Shown one piece after another: positions 52,417 through 60,124 of a DNA stretch of 64,000 nucleotides. Numbering within the stretch: position 1 is the stretch's first letter; each line of letters starts with the position of its first letter. The stretch covers positions 62,001 through 126,000 of the forward strand of contig CAWCVC010000016.1 of assembly GCA_963798805.1 (NCBI GenBank), read 5' to 3'. The stretch comes from CAVZCK01 sp963798805. GTDB lineage: Bacteria; Pseudomonadota; Alphaproteobacteria; Rhizobiales; Rhodomicrobiaceae. Below the pieces are notes generated by a model. That model ran no database searches and was not told the DNA's origin. It was given only the letters and a program-made list of their open reading frames with translations. Both the position numbers and the translations under genes were made by a program.

Positions 52417-53050
52417 TAGTCTCTTTAGGGTTGTTTTTAGTCATGACGCGATACAAATCGCGCTACGTGCCACATCGTACTCAGTGGCGTAGGCGGTTTT
52501 GTCTGCAGATGCGTCGCGCCGGGCAATCGGCGCCGAATTCCGCTTCGAGGCGTCTGCCGAAATACCCGATTCGCATCGTGACAGCTGGTGGTGCCTCCAG
52601 GGCCGACTTCACCCGGTTGCCGCCATAGGGCAGGGTGAAGCAAAGAGCTGTTTTGTTTTCAAAGACTAAGAGCCTAAGTAAGACTAAGTACTCGGGTGTT
52701 ATTTTAAGTCAGCCCAGCGTCGTACTTCGCCACGGTCGGTGTCCAGGCTCGTTGAACGCATATTTGAAGCGATCTTTATCCGGTCCATATCATTGCCTCC
52801 AACGACGGCTTATCGGTCCACTCCAGACACCGCTGGCCGTATCTGTCTCTGGCGCCTTGGAAACCCTGTTGTCTTGGCACACCTTCGTCCTATTTGTCGA
52901 AGGAACGCTATTCTCTAGCACTCGGTTAGACAACAAGGAGTTCGTTGGCTCCTACATCGTTTGCACGGCGGGTTGTGTCCGCTTACACGGCACTCTCTCC
53001 GTTGCCGGCCGAGTGAAGCGAGGGGCGATATCGGGCCGATGTTCGCCCTA
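52417..53050. other. Intergenic with repeat copy B
   Basis: About 630 bp without a supported gene. It contains 52545-52585, the second copy of the 41-bp repeat seen at 23944. On the minus strand that copy reads AVTMRIGYFGRRLEAEFGAD, a short open frame with an ATG. Confidence 0.45.
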
Positions 53051-54159
53051 GTACCCAGAATCACTGATCCGCGAAACACGGCTTGAGGCGCTTTTGATGA
53101 ACCTCGGACTTGGTCCAGACGAACGGCTAGGCGTCGATGAAGGCGTCGATATGGGCCATCAGTTCCTTGCGGTCGTTAAAGGAAGTCCCCGCAAGGGCCT
53201 TGGCCGCCAGGATCGAGAACCAGATTTCGATCTGGTTGAGCCAAGAGGCCTTAGTCGGCGTGAAGTGAAAATGAACGTTCGGGTGGCGCTTCAGCCAGCG
53301 GTCGTTCTTGGGTTTGTTGGGTGTTGAGATTGTCTAAAATGACATGGATCTCGCGGCCGAGGTGCTCGGCGACGATGCGGTTCATGAAGTCGAGGAATTC
53401 GATTCGGCGGCGGCGCTTGTATTGGCGCCCGCTGACCTTGCCAGTTGCCACGTTGAGGGCCGCAAACAGAGTGGTCGTGCCATGACGCTTGTAATCATGG
53501 GACTGCCCAGTCAGCGCCCGGCCACTCGGCAGTTTCAGATAGCCCTGGCGGCGCTCCAGCGCCTGGATCGACGGCTTCTCATCGACGCTGATCACGATGG
53601 CGTTCTCAGGCGGCGCCATATAAAGGCCGACCACCTCGGCGGCTTTGGCGGTGAATTCGGGATCGTTGCTCTCGCACCAGCTCTTGCGTGCAGCCAGATT
53701 GATTTTCTGTGCCCGGAGCACGCGCCAGACCTGCTGGACGTCGACATCACCGAGTGCCTTCGCGATCAACGGTCCGGTCCACCGCCCATAACCATCGGGC
53801 GGACGCAGATCGAGCACACGCAGAATGCGCCGCGTCGTGTCGGTCGTGTATTTGGCCACGCTGCCGCGATTGCCCGTTTCGTCAAGACCGGCAAGCCGCA
53901 ACTCGGCGTATCGAACCCGCCATTTGGACGCTGTACCCGTCGTACAGCCGACCTTGCGGCCGATCGCCCGCGTGGCCACGCCGTCGGCCGCGAGCAAAAC
54001 AATGCGCGCCCGCTGGCGCAATCGGTGCTCGGTCTTCGTCGAGCGCACCAAGCTTTCGAGCTCGGCGCGCTCGGCCGCCGTCAATGTGATTGGTGTCGCT
54101 TCAGCAATGCGATTCATCCAACCTTGAAGCACGACTCACGCATTAGCGATAGTGGGTAT
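53051..54159 (-). mobile_element. IS630-family insertion sequence, inactivated
   Basis: Ends TACCCAGAATCACTGATC (near 53052) and, read inward from the other side, TACCCACTATCGCTAATG, flanked by TA at 53049-53050 and 54160-54161. Its transposase is broken. Different subgroup from the copy at 22625. Confidence 0.8.
53061..54117 (-). pseudogene. IS630-family transposase, frameshift plus nonsense
   Basis: MNRIAEATPITLTAAERAEL, HTH (AIGRKVGCTTGTASKWRVRY), DDE residues VISVDEKPSIQALERRQG and VILDNLNT, after which one extra A near 53324 breaks the frame. The family sequence then resumes as KPKNDRWLKRHPNVHFHFTP and TKASWLNQIEIWFSILAAKA. A TAG at about 53130 interrupts AHIDAFIDA-stop-PFVWTK before the natural end KPCFADQ. 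Two independent lesions. Confidence 0.88.
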
Positions 54160-54329
54160 TAGCTCCGCTCTTGCCGAGGTCGAGCCCGGCCTTGAGCGTG
54201 GTCGCCGTCATGACCGCAAATATCCATTGCTACGATATTGCTACAAAACGCCGATCAGCACGAAGCGCCCGTCCAGCTAACCCATTGTGCCCGACCCGAG
54301 ACATAGGTGACGGATGAGCGTGTCCGGAG

Positions 54330-54358
54330 GGATTCGAACCTCTGACCCCCAGATTCGT
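54330..54358 (-). other. tRNA-Arg-like 3' fragment
   Basis: On the minus strand ACGAATCTGGGGGTCAGAGG then TTCGAATCC matches the anticodon-loop-to-T-loop part of tRNA-Arg(ACG). The flanks on both sides depart from a tRNA: the T-stem 3' strand does not pair (CCCTC against AGAGG) and no acceptor or CCA follows. It lies 75 bp beyond the end of trbI, so it may mark a former border of the conjugative element. Confidence 0.5.
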
Positions 54359-54432
54359 CGTCTGCTGGTTCAAGCTGGATCTCACCTGATGTGTCGCTGT
54401 CTGCGGCACCCGCAGTTGCTCGAACAAGCCAC

Positions 54433-55701
54433 TCACCCTTTCGGCCACGGCCTAATAACCATATCTTTCGTCACCATGACGGTGAAGCGGTAGCCGGGAC
54501 GGATTTCGAGGGTTGGCTGAATGCGGGTGTTACGCCGAGCCATCTCCTGGCCAAGCTCGCCGAGTTGTTGGCCGAGGCCGGCTGCGATGCTTTGCTGGGC
54601 GTTGAGGCCGTTCGCGCCGGCGTTCTGGCCGCCCTGGGAGATCTGGATGCCGGCGGAGAACACCGACATCAGCAGCGCGTTGCCGAACATGGTCCAGAAA
54701 TGATTATCGACCTTGTCATGGAAACCGGCGAGGCCGCTTGCATCGGTGCCGGGCATCTTGCCGAGATCGATGGAGGAGCCATCCGGATAGAGGATGCGGG
54801 TCCAGGCGACCAGCACACGTTGCTGACCGGTGGTCACGGCGTTGTCGTAGGCGCCGATGAGCTTTGAGCCTTGCGGGATGAGAAGATAGCGGCCGGTGGC
54901 GCTGTCATAGACGGTCTCGGTGACCTGGCCGATGATCTGGCCCGGTAGATCGCTGTCGATGCCGCCGACGAGGATGGCGGGGATCACAGTTCCGGCTTTC
55001 ACTTCGTAAGGTGAGAGCGGCGCCTCGCGCCCACCGGGAAGATAATTCTCAGCGTGCCTCTGCGGGGTCCGATCGCTCAGAAAGGCGCGCTTTTCGGCGG
55101 CGTGGTTGATGTCTTCCTCCTTTTCGCCGACAGCCAGCTGACGCTGCCGCTGCGTGTCGGCGGCGTAGAGCGAGGCGAGCTGTCCGCTCAGGCTTGTCGG
55201 CGCGGATTCGCTGGCCGGCTGCTCGGCCTGTCTTTGCAGGGGCCGTGCCGTCCCACCTTGGATCCTGGTCGGTGCCGCGATTGCCTGGCGCAGCCGCTGA
55301 TTGCGCCGCTCGATCAGCCGCCGGCGCTCCTCGGCATAGCGCTGCCATTCCTCCGCATAAGGATCGGCTGGTGGAAGGATTGACGGCGGCTGTTCTGTCG
55401 GAGCTGCGGGTTTCGTCATCGGCGCCACGGGGACCTGTTTGGCCGGGATCAGCCCGCCGCCAGGGGCGTCATCGAAGAGATGGCCCAGATTGGCGGGCTC
55501 GGGCCGGGTCTCGGACTCGGCGGCTTTGCGCCTGATCTCGGCGAGCCGCATCTGATAGGTGTAGGTGACGGCTCCGAGGATGAGCAGCAGCATCAGCCCG
55601 GCGATGAGGAGCGGCACGCGATTGAGGCGTCTGACCCCGTCGCCGCGTTTCGGCCGGCGGCCGAGAAGGTCCTGATCCGGCTCGATGTCCTTCCCGATCA
55701 T
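54433..55701 (-). CDS. trbI: Conjugal transfer protein TrbI (VirB10-like)
   Basis: 422 residues. A cytoplasmic head, one membrane helix (LNRVPLLIAGLMLLLILGAV), a proline-rich periplasmic linker (KPAAPTEQPPSILPPADPYA) and the C-terminal TrbI/VirB10 barrel: SPYEVKAGTVIPAILVGGID, GRYLLIPQGSKLIGAYDN, YPDGSSIDLGKMPGTDASG. It spans the envelope and links inner-membrane ATPases to the outer-membrane core of the type IV secretion channel. It is the last trb gene and its ATG overlaps the trbH stop as ATGA. Confidence 0.95.
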   Translation of the reverse strand: MIGKDIEPDQDLLGRRPKRGDGVRRLNRVPLLIAGLMLLLILGAVTYTYQMRLAEIRRKAAESETRPEPANLGHLFDDAPGGGLIPAKQVPVAPMTKPAAPTEQPPSILPPADPYAEEWQRYAEERRRLIERRNQRLRQAIAAPTRIQGGTARPLQRQAEQPASESAPTSLSGQLASLYAADTQRQRQLAVGEKEEDINHAAEKRAFLSDRTPQRHAENYLPGGREAPLSPYEVKAGTVIPAILVGGIDSDLPGQIIGQVTETVYDSATGRYLLIPQGSKLIGAYDNAVTTGQQRVLVAWTRILYPDGSSIDLGKMPGTDASGLAGFHDKVDNHFWTMFGNALLMSVFSAGIQISQGGQNAGANGLNAQQSIAAGLGQQLGELGQEMARRNTRIQPTLEIRPGYRFTVMVTKDMVIRPWPKG

Positions 55702-56264
55702 CGCACTGCCTCCCGCACGCTGAGAGGAGCGCCGGCGACGAGCTGCCCGTCCGCTCGCCGCGAGAGGATGGTCGAGGCCTCGGCATCATCGAGCTTGACG
55801 CGCAGCAAAAAGCCGCCGCCATAGGCTGTGATGATAACGCCCAGGTGATGGCTATCCGGGCTGTTGGCGCCATCCCGCTCGAACCGATAGCCTCGTGCTT
55901 CGAGCTGCGATGCCAGGCTTGCCCCCAGCCGGTCCCCTCCATCATCGATGGACGGCTCGAGGAGGATCGCCTCGTCTCCAGGGGCCATGCGATCTGCGAT
56001 GAAGGCGACGATTGTTGCCGCAATGGCAATCGCATCGGCCTCGCCCAGATCGCCGCGCCAAGATGCGTTGGCGCGCAGGAGAGCGCATGCGCTGAGGGAG
56101 GCGCTCGCCAGAAGCACAAAGACAAAGAGGAAAGATCGCAGCCTTGGCGATTGACGATCCACGCTGCGACGGATGAGCAACGCGAACCGATTACCTCTCG
56201 GTCGAATACAAATAGCCCTCAACAGCGAGACGCCGACATCAGGACGCAAATGGTGGATCATCAC
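55698..56264 (-). CDS. trbH: Conjugal transfer lipoprotein TrbH
   Basis: 188 residues. SFLFVFVLLASASLSACALL is a lipoprotein signal with lipobox LSAC, although about 40 residues precede it, so the true start may be internal. The mature part (FIADRMAPGDEAILLEPSID, ARGYRFERDG, LGVIITAYGGGFLLRVKLDD) matches TrbH, a small outer-membrane lipoprotein of IncP/Ti-type mating systems. Start codon overlaps the trbG stop as ATGA, and the stop overlaps trbI. Confidence 0.8.
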   Translation of the reverse strand: MMIHHLRPDVGVSLLRAICIRPRGNRFALLIRRSVDRQSPRLRSFLFVFVLLASASLSACALLRANASWRGDLGEADAIAIAATIVAFIADRMAPGDEAILLEPSIDDGGDRLGASLASQLEARGYRFERDGANSPDSHHLGVIITAYGGGFLLRVKLDDAEASTILSRRADGQLVAGAPLSVREAVR

Positions 56265-57232
56265 GGCCTCCTCTGGCGGGTGATCTTCACGGTCACCTGG
56301 TCCCAGCCCACACCGCTGACCAGCGCGGCCCGATCCAGCAGCTTGTCGACCTCGAAGCGATGGTTGACGTAGCGGTAATTGACCAGCTGCTGGCTGGGCT
56401 CGGTGAAGAGGCCGCCATCGTCGCCGAGAGCGACGAGAGCCGGCAGATCGCCGTGGGCGATCTCGGCCGGGAACTCGATATAGGTCTTGGCGCCATTCGA
56501 ATAGACGCGGATCGGCCGCCAGGCGGGGTGATCGCCGGAGATCTCATAGCCGAAATCAAGCCTGGCGGCGCTGGGCTCCGGCTCGGCCTTGAGCGCCGCT
56601 TCACGCAAGCTGGCTTGGCGCGCCTGATAGCTCTTCCATTTGGCCTGCACATCATCGGGATAATAGAACGAGACCCGCGGCATCCAATCCATCCGCCGGC
56701 TGACGAGCTGGATGGTGTAGGCCCGCCGGTCGGTGGTGATGACGAGGTCGGTGACGAGGCCGATGTCGGTCGGCTTGATCATCACATGGGTGGTGGTGGC
56801 CTCGCCGCTGCCCTGGGTTGCCGGCGTCACCTGCCAGCGCACGCCGTCGCCCAGATGGATGTCGTTGACGGTCTCGCCTGGCTGCAGCACCAGATCGCAG
56901 ACATAGAGTGGGGCGCAGACGAGGACGGGCAGAGTGGCGCCGAAGACGAACACCACGCTCCCGTCCTCGCCCCGCGCCGGCCCATCGGCGCTGTTCGCCC
57001 ATTCGCGGCCATAGAGCAGGCCCCGCCGTTCCTTCGGCGTCAGCCTTGGATTAGGCCCCGAGAGAGGACTGATCGGCGGCGGCGGAAGCTGATGCCGCAC
57101 CGGCGCTGCGCTGCTCTCTTTTGCCCTGTCGGTCAGCACCGGTTTCCACGATGGCAGACTTAGATGATCTTCGGCCCTGGTGGCCGGCGTCGTCAGCGCC
57201 GCCAAGGCGATCAGGAAGATGATTCGACGCAT
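56261..57232 (-). CDS. trbG: Conjugal transfer protein TrbG (VirB9-like)
   Basis: 323 residues from ATG 57232, preceded by an AAGGGGG site. Signal peptide MRRIIFLIALAALTTPATRA; mature part with GSVVFVFGATLPVLVCAPLY, CDLVLQPGETVNDIHLGDGV, RWQVTPATQGSGE and a C-terminal beta sandwich (SNGAKTYIEFPAEIAHGDLP, LVNYRYVNHRFEVDKLLDRA). It forms the outer-membrane complex with TrbI and TrbH. A longer reading to 57355 has no signal peptide at its start and runs through a hairpin, so I reject it. Confidence 0.93.
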   Translation of the reverse strand: MRRIIFLIALAALTTPATRAEDHLSLPSWKPVLTDRAKESSAAPVRHQLPPPPISPLSGPNPRLTPKERRGLLYGREWANSADGPARGEDGSVVFVFGATLPVLVCAPLYVCDLVLQPGETVNDIHLGDGVRWQVTPATQGSGEATTTHVMIKPTDIGLVTDLVITTDRRAYTIQLVSRRMDWMPRVSFYYPDDVQAKWKSYQARQASLREAALKAEPEPSAARLDFGYEISGDHPAWRPIRVYSNGAKTYIEFPAEIAHGDLPALVALGDDGGLFTEPSQQLVNYRYVNHRFEVDKLLDRAALVSGVGWDQVTVKITRQRRP

Positions 57233-57259
57233 GAGATCTGCCCCCTTCTTCTGGCGCCC

Positions 57260-57300
57260 TAAGCAGCCTTTCATTGGCAGGCCAACGAAAGGCCTGCTTA
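57260..57300 (-). promoter_or_regulatory. Intercistronic hairpin between trbF and trbG
   Basis: TAAGCAG with CTGCTTA, CCTTTC with GAAAGG and TTGG with CCAA form a stem of about 17 pairs with one bulge and one mismatch around a 4-base loop. It sits in the only gap above 100 bp inside the trb operon, just upstream of the trbG start, with no T run. Possible RNA-stability or attenuation element. Confidence 0.6.
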
Positions 57301-57361
57301 AAGTCCTTGCTAACGCATCATTTCTCGCGAAAACCGGGAAGGCCACTTTTCGCAATGATGC

Positions 57362-58039
57362 TTAGAGCCGCCGCGCCCAATGAAAGGCGTTGATGTAAAG
57401 CCCGCTGGGATTGAGCCTCAGCGTTGCTTCGTCCGTCGGCGGATTGAAGCTGATATTGACGGTCGCCTGATAGTCGCCGGAGCTGACATGGGCGCCGTCC
57501 CGCCCCCTCACCTCCTCCCGCCATTCGAGCCGCCAGCTGTCGCCCGAGATCGGCAGCACCAATTCCACCGCGACGGCGACGGTCTCGGTCTTGGCGCGCT
57601 CGAAGGGATCGTGGCCGCGCATATAGTCGTTGAGGGCGCCGAAGGCGTCGCCGCGGCGGTTGATCATGGCGTACCCCTCCTTGATCAGCGCCCGCTGGGC
57701 CGCGGCATCGACATAGACGCTTCTGACCGCCGTCACCCAGCGGGCGAGCTGGGCGATGATGACGGCCTCATCCGGCCGCTCAGCCTTGTCGGCGCGGGTG
57801 ACGGCGATGGCGGAGCCGAGCTTGTCGACCTTGACCACATAGGGGACGACTTGACTTTGGCTGGCGACCATGACCAGGCCGCCGGTTGCGAGAGCGGCGA
57901 TGACGAGCGCGATCAGGGCCGTCAGCCGCCAGGCATAGGCCTGGGCGATATAGCTGCCATAGCGCTCATTCCACTCCTGCCTTGCCGCCAGATAGGGATT
58001 GAGGCCATGGGGCGGCTTGCCCCGATCGACAGGCGCCAT
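57362..58039 (-). CDS. trbF: Conjugal transfer protein TrbF (VirB8-like)
   Basis: 225 residues from ATG 58039. Short cytoplasmic N-terminus (LNPYLAARQEWNERYGSYIA), one membrane helix (ALIALVIAALATGGLVMVAS), and a periplasmic NTF2-like VirB8 domain (VVPYVVKVDKLGSAIAVTRA, DYMRGHDPFERAKTETVAVA, WRLEWREEVRGRDG). It is an assembly factor of the T4SS inner-membrane complex. The frame is open to 58249, but that part overlaps trbL and is basic and unconserved. Confidence 0.93.
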   Translation of the reverse strand: MAPVDRGKPPHGLNPYLAARQEWNERYGSYIAQAYAWRLTALIALVIAALATGGLVMVASQSQVVPYVVKVDKLGSAIAVTRADKAERPDEAVIIAQLARWVTAVRSVYVDAAAQRALIKEGYAMINRRGDAFGALNDYMRGHDPFERAKTETVAVAVELVLPISGDSWRLEWREEVRGRDGAHVSSGDYQATVNISFNPPTDEATLRLNPSGLYINAFHWARRL

Positions 58040-58085
58040 CGGTCGGTCCTCCGGTTCCGTCAAACTTAAGGCGCGCGAAGGACGA

Positions 58086-59369
58086 TCAGCCTCGCTGGTC
58101 GCTGCCGCCCGGTTTCGGGTCTGCGCCGGCATCTTTGTCGACGCGCATTTGCCGGGTTGCGCTGCTGCGGTTTTCGGCGCGGCGCTTGGCATTGAGGCGA
58201 TGGCGCTCGGCGTCCATGGCATCCGACCATCTCCCCATGCGCCCGCCAAGGCGGCTGCCGATATCGATCACCGCCTGGCGGCCGAGATTGCCGAGGGTGT
58301 TTGTCGGGGTGAAAGCGGCCCGGCCGAGCCTGGTTTGTGGTCCTGTTCCCTCGGCGTCGGCGGAGGTGAGCTGCTCGCTGGCAAGCCGGGCGGCGCTTCT
58401 GGTCGCCATGGCGCCGCCGATGACGCCGGCGACAGCGCCGGTCGCCAAACCAGCGGCCGTGGCATAAAGCCCAAAACCGCTGGCGACGCTGGTGCCGTTG
58501 ATCAGCGCCTGCACCATGTCGGGGATGATCCGGGTGATCGCCACAAAAATGATTGAGATGCCGACCAGCACGAAAATGCTGGTGAGCGAGGCCGAGGAGA
58601 GGGATGAGGCGCCTGCGGCAACCGAGGCCCAGGGCGCGACAATGGCGATGGTGAGGCCGGCGAGCAGCTGGATGATGAACAGCTTGGCCCCGACGCTCAT
58701 GCAATATTGGAAGACGCGGATGGCATAATCCTTGGTCCAGCGCGAGCCGCCAAAGCCCATGAACAAGACGCCCGCCGAGATGACGATATAGGATTCAACC
58801 AGCGCTACGATCAGCGAGGCGGTGATGAGGCCGAAGGAGATGAGGATGAAGAAGCCGGCGGTGACCAGGATGAGATTGTGGACCAGGTTCCAGTTGCTGG
58901 AGGCGTCATACAGGGCTGTGGCCAGCTTCACCCCGACATCAAAAATGTCGGAGGGGCGGAGCAGATTGGCGCCGCCGGCGATATTGGCCGCCTCCTGGAA
59001 GCTCTTGACGATGGCGCTCGCCCAATCGGCCGAGAATTGCAACAGCGCTGCAAAGAAGCCGATGAACAGCGCCTGGTTGACGAGCGTTGCCAGCCATTCG
59101 CCAAGATCGGCACCACGAAAGGCGAGCTGGATGGCCGCCCAGCTGAACTCGATCGCGGCGAGGATCCAGAACAGGCTGATGGCGAGACCGGCGAGCTTCG
59201 CCTGCCAACCCCGTGTCGTCGCCTGAAAGCTGTCGAGAACGCAATCGAGCGCATTGTTGGCTTCGATGGCGCAGCGCGTTTGCGCCATGGCATCGCCCGA
59301 AATCGCAATGGCGACGATTGCAAAGAGGAGACCGATAATCGCAAGGTGTCTGGTGCTCGGCATGATCAA
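58086..59369 (-). CDS. trbL: Conjugal transfer protein TrbL (VirB6-like)
   Basis: 427 residues with several membrane helices (LAIIGLLFAIVAIAISGDAM, LVNQALFIGFFAALLQF, LIASLIVALVESYIVIS-like segments, GASSLSSASLTSIFVLVGIS, GLYATAAGLATGAVAGVIGG) and a polar, charged C-terminal tail (RLGGRMGRWSDAMDAERHRL). TrbL is a polytopic inner-membrane protein of the channel. The start codon overlaps the trbJ stop as ATGA, which leaves no room for trbK. Confidence 0.93.
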   Translation of the reverse strand: MIMPSTRHLAIIGLLFAIVAIAISGDAMAQTRCAIEANNALDCVLDSFQATTRGWQAKLAGLAISLFWILAAIEFSWAAIQLAFRGADLGEWLATLVNQALFIGFFAALLQFSADWASAIVKSFQEAANIAGGANLLRPSDIFDVGVKLATALYDASSNWNLVHNLILVTAGFFILISFGLITASLIVALVESYIVISAGVLFMGFGGSRWTKDYAIRVFQYCMSVGAKLFIIQLLAGLTIAIVAPWASVAAGASSLSSASLTSIFVLVGISIIFVAITRIIPDMVQALINGTSVASGFGLYATAAGLATGAVAGVIGGAMATRSAARLASEQLTSADAEGTGPQTRLGRAAFTPTNTLGNLGRQAVIDIGSRLGGRMGRWSDAMDAERHRLNAKRRAENRSSATRQMRVDKDAGADPKPGGSDQRG

Positions 59370-60124
59370 TAGCCCTTGCCGTCGCCGGTCTTGATGGCGT
59401 CGCGTCCGCTCGTGATGAAGGTCTGATAGGCGGCACCTTCGGCGGCCTGGCGATCCGTCTGGGTCTGGACGAAATTGGCCTGCAGCTGCAATTGGGTGAG
59501 GATGAGCAGGCGCAGCTTTTGGGTCTGGCGGGCGGCGGCCAGCGCGATCTGGTTGCCGACCTGCAGCGCCTGCATGCGGCCTTCGGTGGTCGTCGAAAGT
59601 CGCTCGAGCTCGGCGAAGAGATTTGCCTCATCGCCCTCGATCTGTCCGACCTGCAGCCGGGCGGCCTTGAGCGTCGTCAGGACGCTCGAGCTGGTATCCT
59701 CCGACCACTGCTGATATTTGCCGGCCAAGCCTTGCGGATCGAGCTTGTCGCGAAGATAGGCATCATAGTCCTTGTATTTCGCAGCGAATTTGCCGTCGAG
59801 ATCGGCCGAGGTGATGGAGAGGGACTTGGCCTGATCGAGCAGGGCGGTGACCTGACGGATCTCGCCCAGCGCGTTGCCGAAGTGGAATTGATCAAGGCTT
59901 GTCGTGTTGAGGACCATGGTCTGGTAGCGCTTGATCGCCTGCTCAACCAGCTGGACCTGGCGCGCCAGCTGATCGGCGAGCTGCAGATTGTTGGCGAGCT
60001 GGGTGAGCTCGGTGCCACAATTGATGCAAGTGACGACCAGCGCAGTGGCCGGATGATTTGCCAAGCTCACGGCGATTGCCACACAGACACAAGCCAAATG
60101 ACAGGCTTTACGCAATCGGGTCAT
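59366..60124 (-). CDS. trbJ: Conjugal transfer protein TrbJ (VirB5-like)
   Basis: 252 residues. Signal peptide ACVCVAIAVSLANHPATALV with CINCGTELTQLANN just after. The rest is long helices: LADQLARQVQLVEQAIKRYQ, ITSADLDGKFAAKYKDYDAY, TEGRMQALQVGNQIALAAAR, the VirB5 fold. It would be secreted to the periplasm and may form the pilus tip. It starts inside the trbE end (17-nt overlap) and ends inside trbL. Confidence 0.92.
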   Translation of the reverse strand: MTRLRKACHLACVCVAIAVSLANHPATALVVTCINCGTELTQLANNLQLADQLARQVQLVEQAIKRYQTMVLNTTSLDQFHFGNALGEIRQVTALLDQAKSLSITSADLDGKFAAKYKDYDAYLRDKLDPQGLAGKYQQWSEDTSSSVLTTLKAARLQVGQIEGDEANLFAELERLSTTTEGRMQALQVGNQIALAAARQTQKLRLLILTQLQLQANFVQTQTDRQAAEGAAYQTFITSGRDAIKTGDGKGY

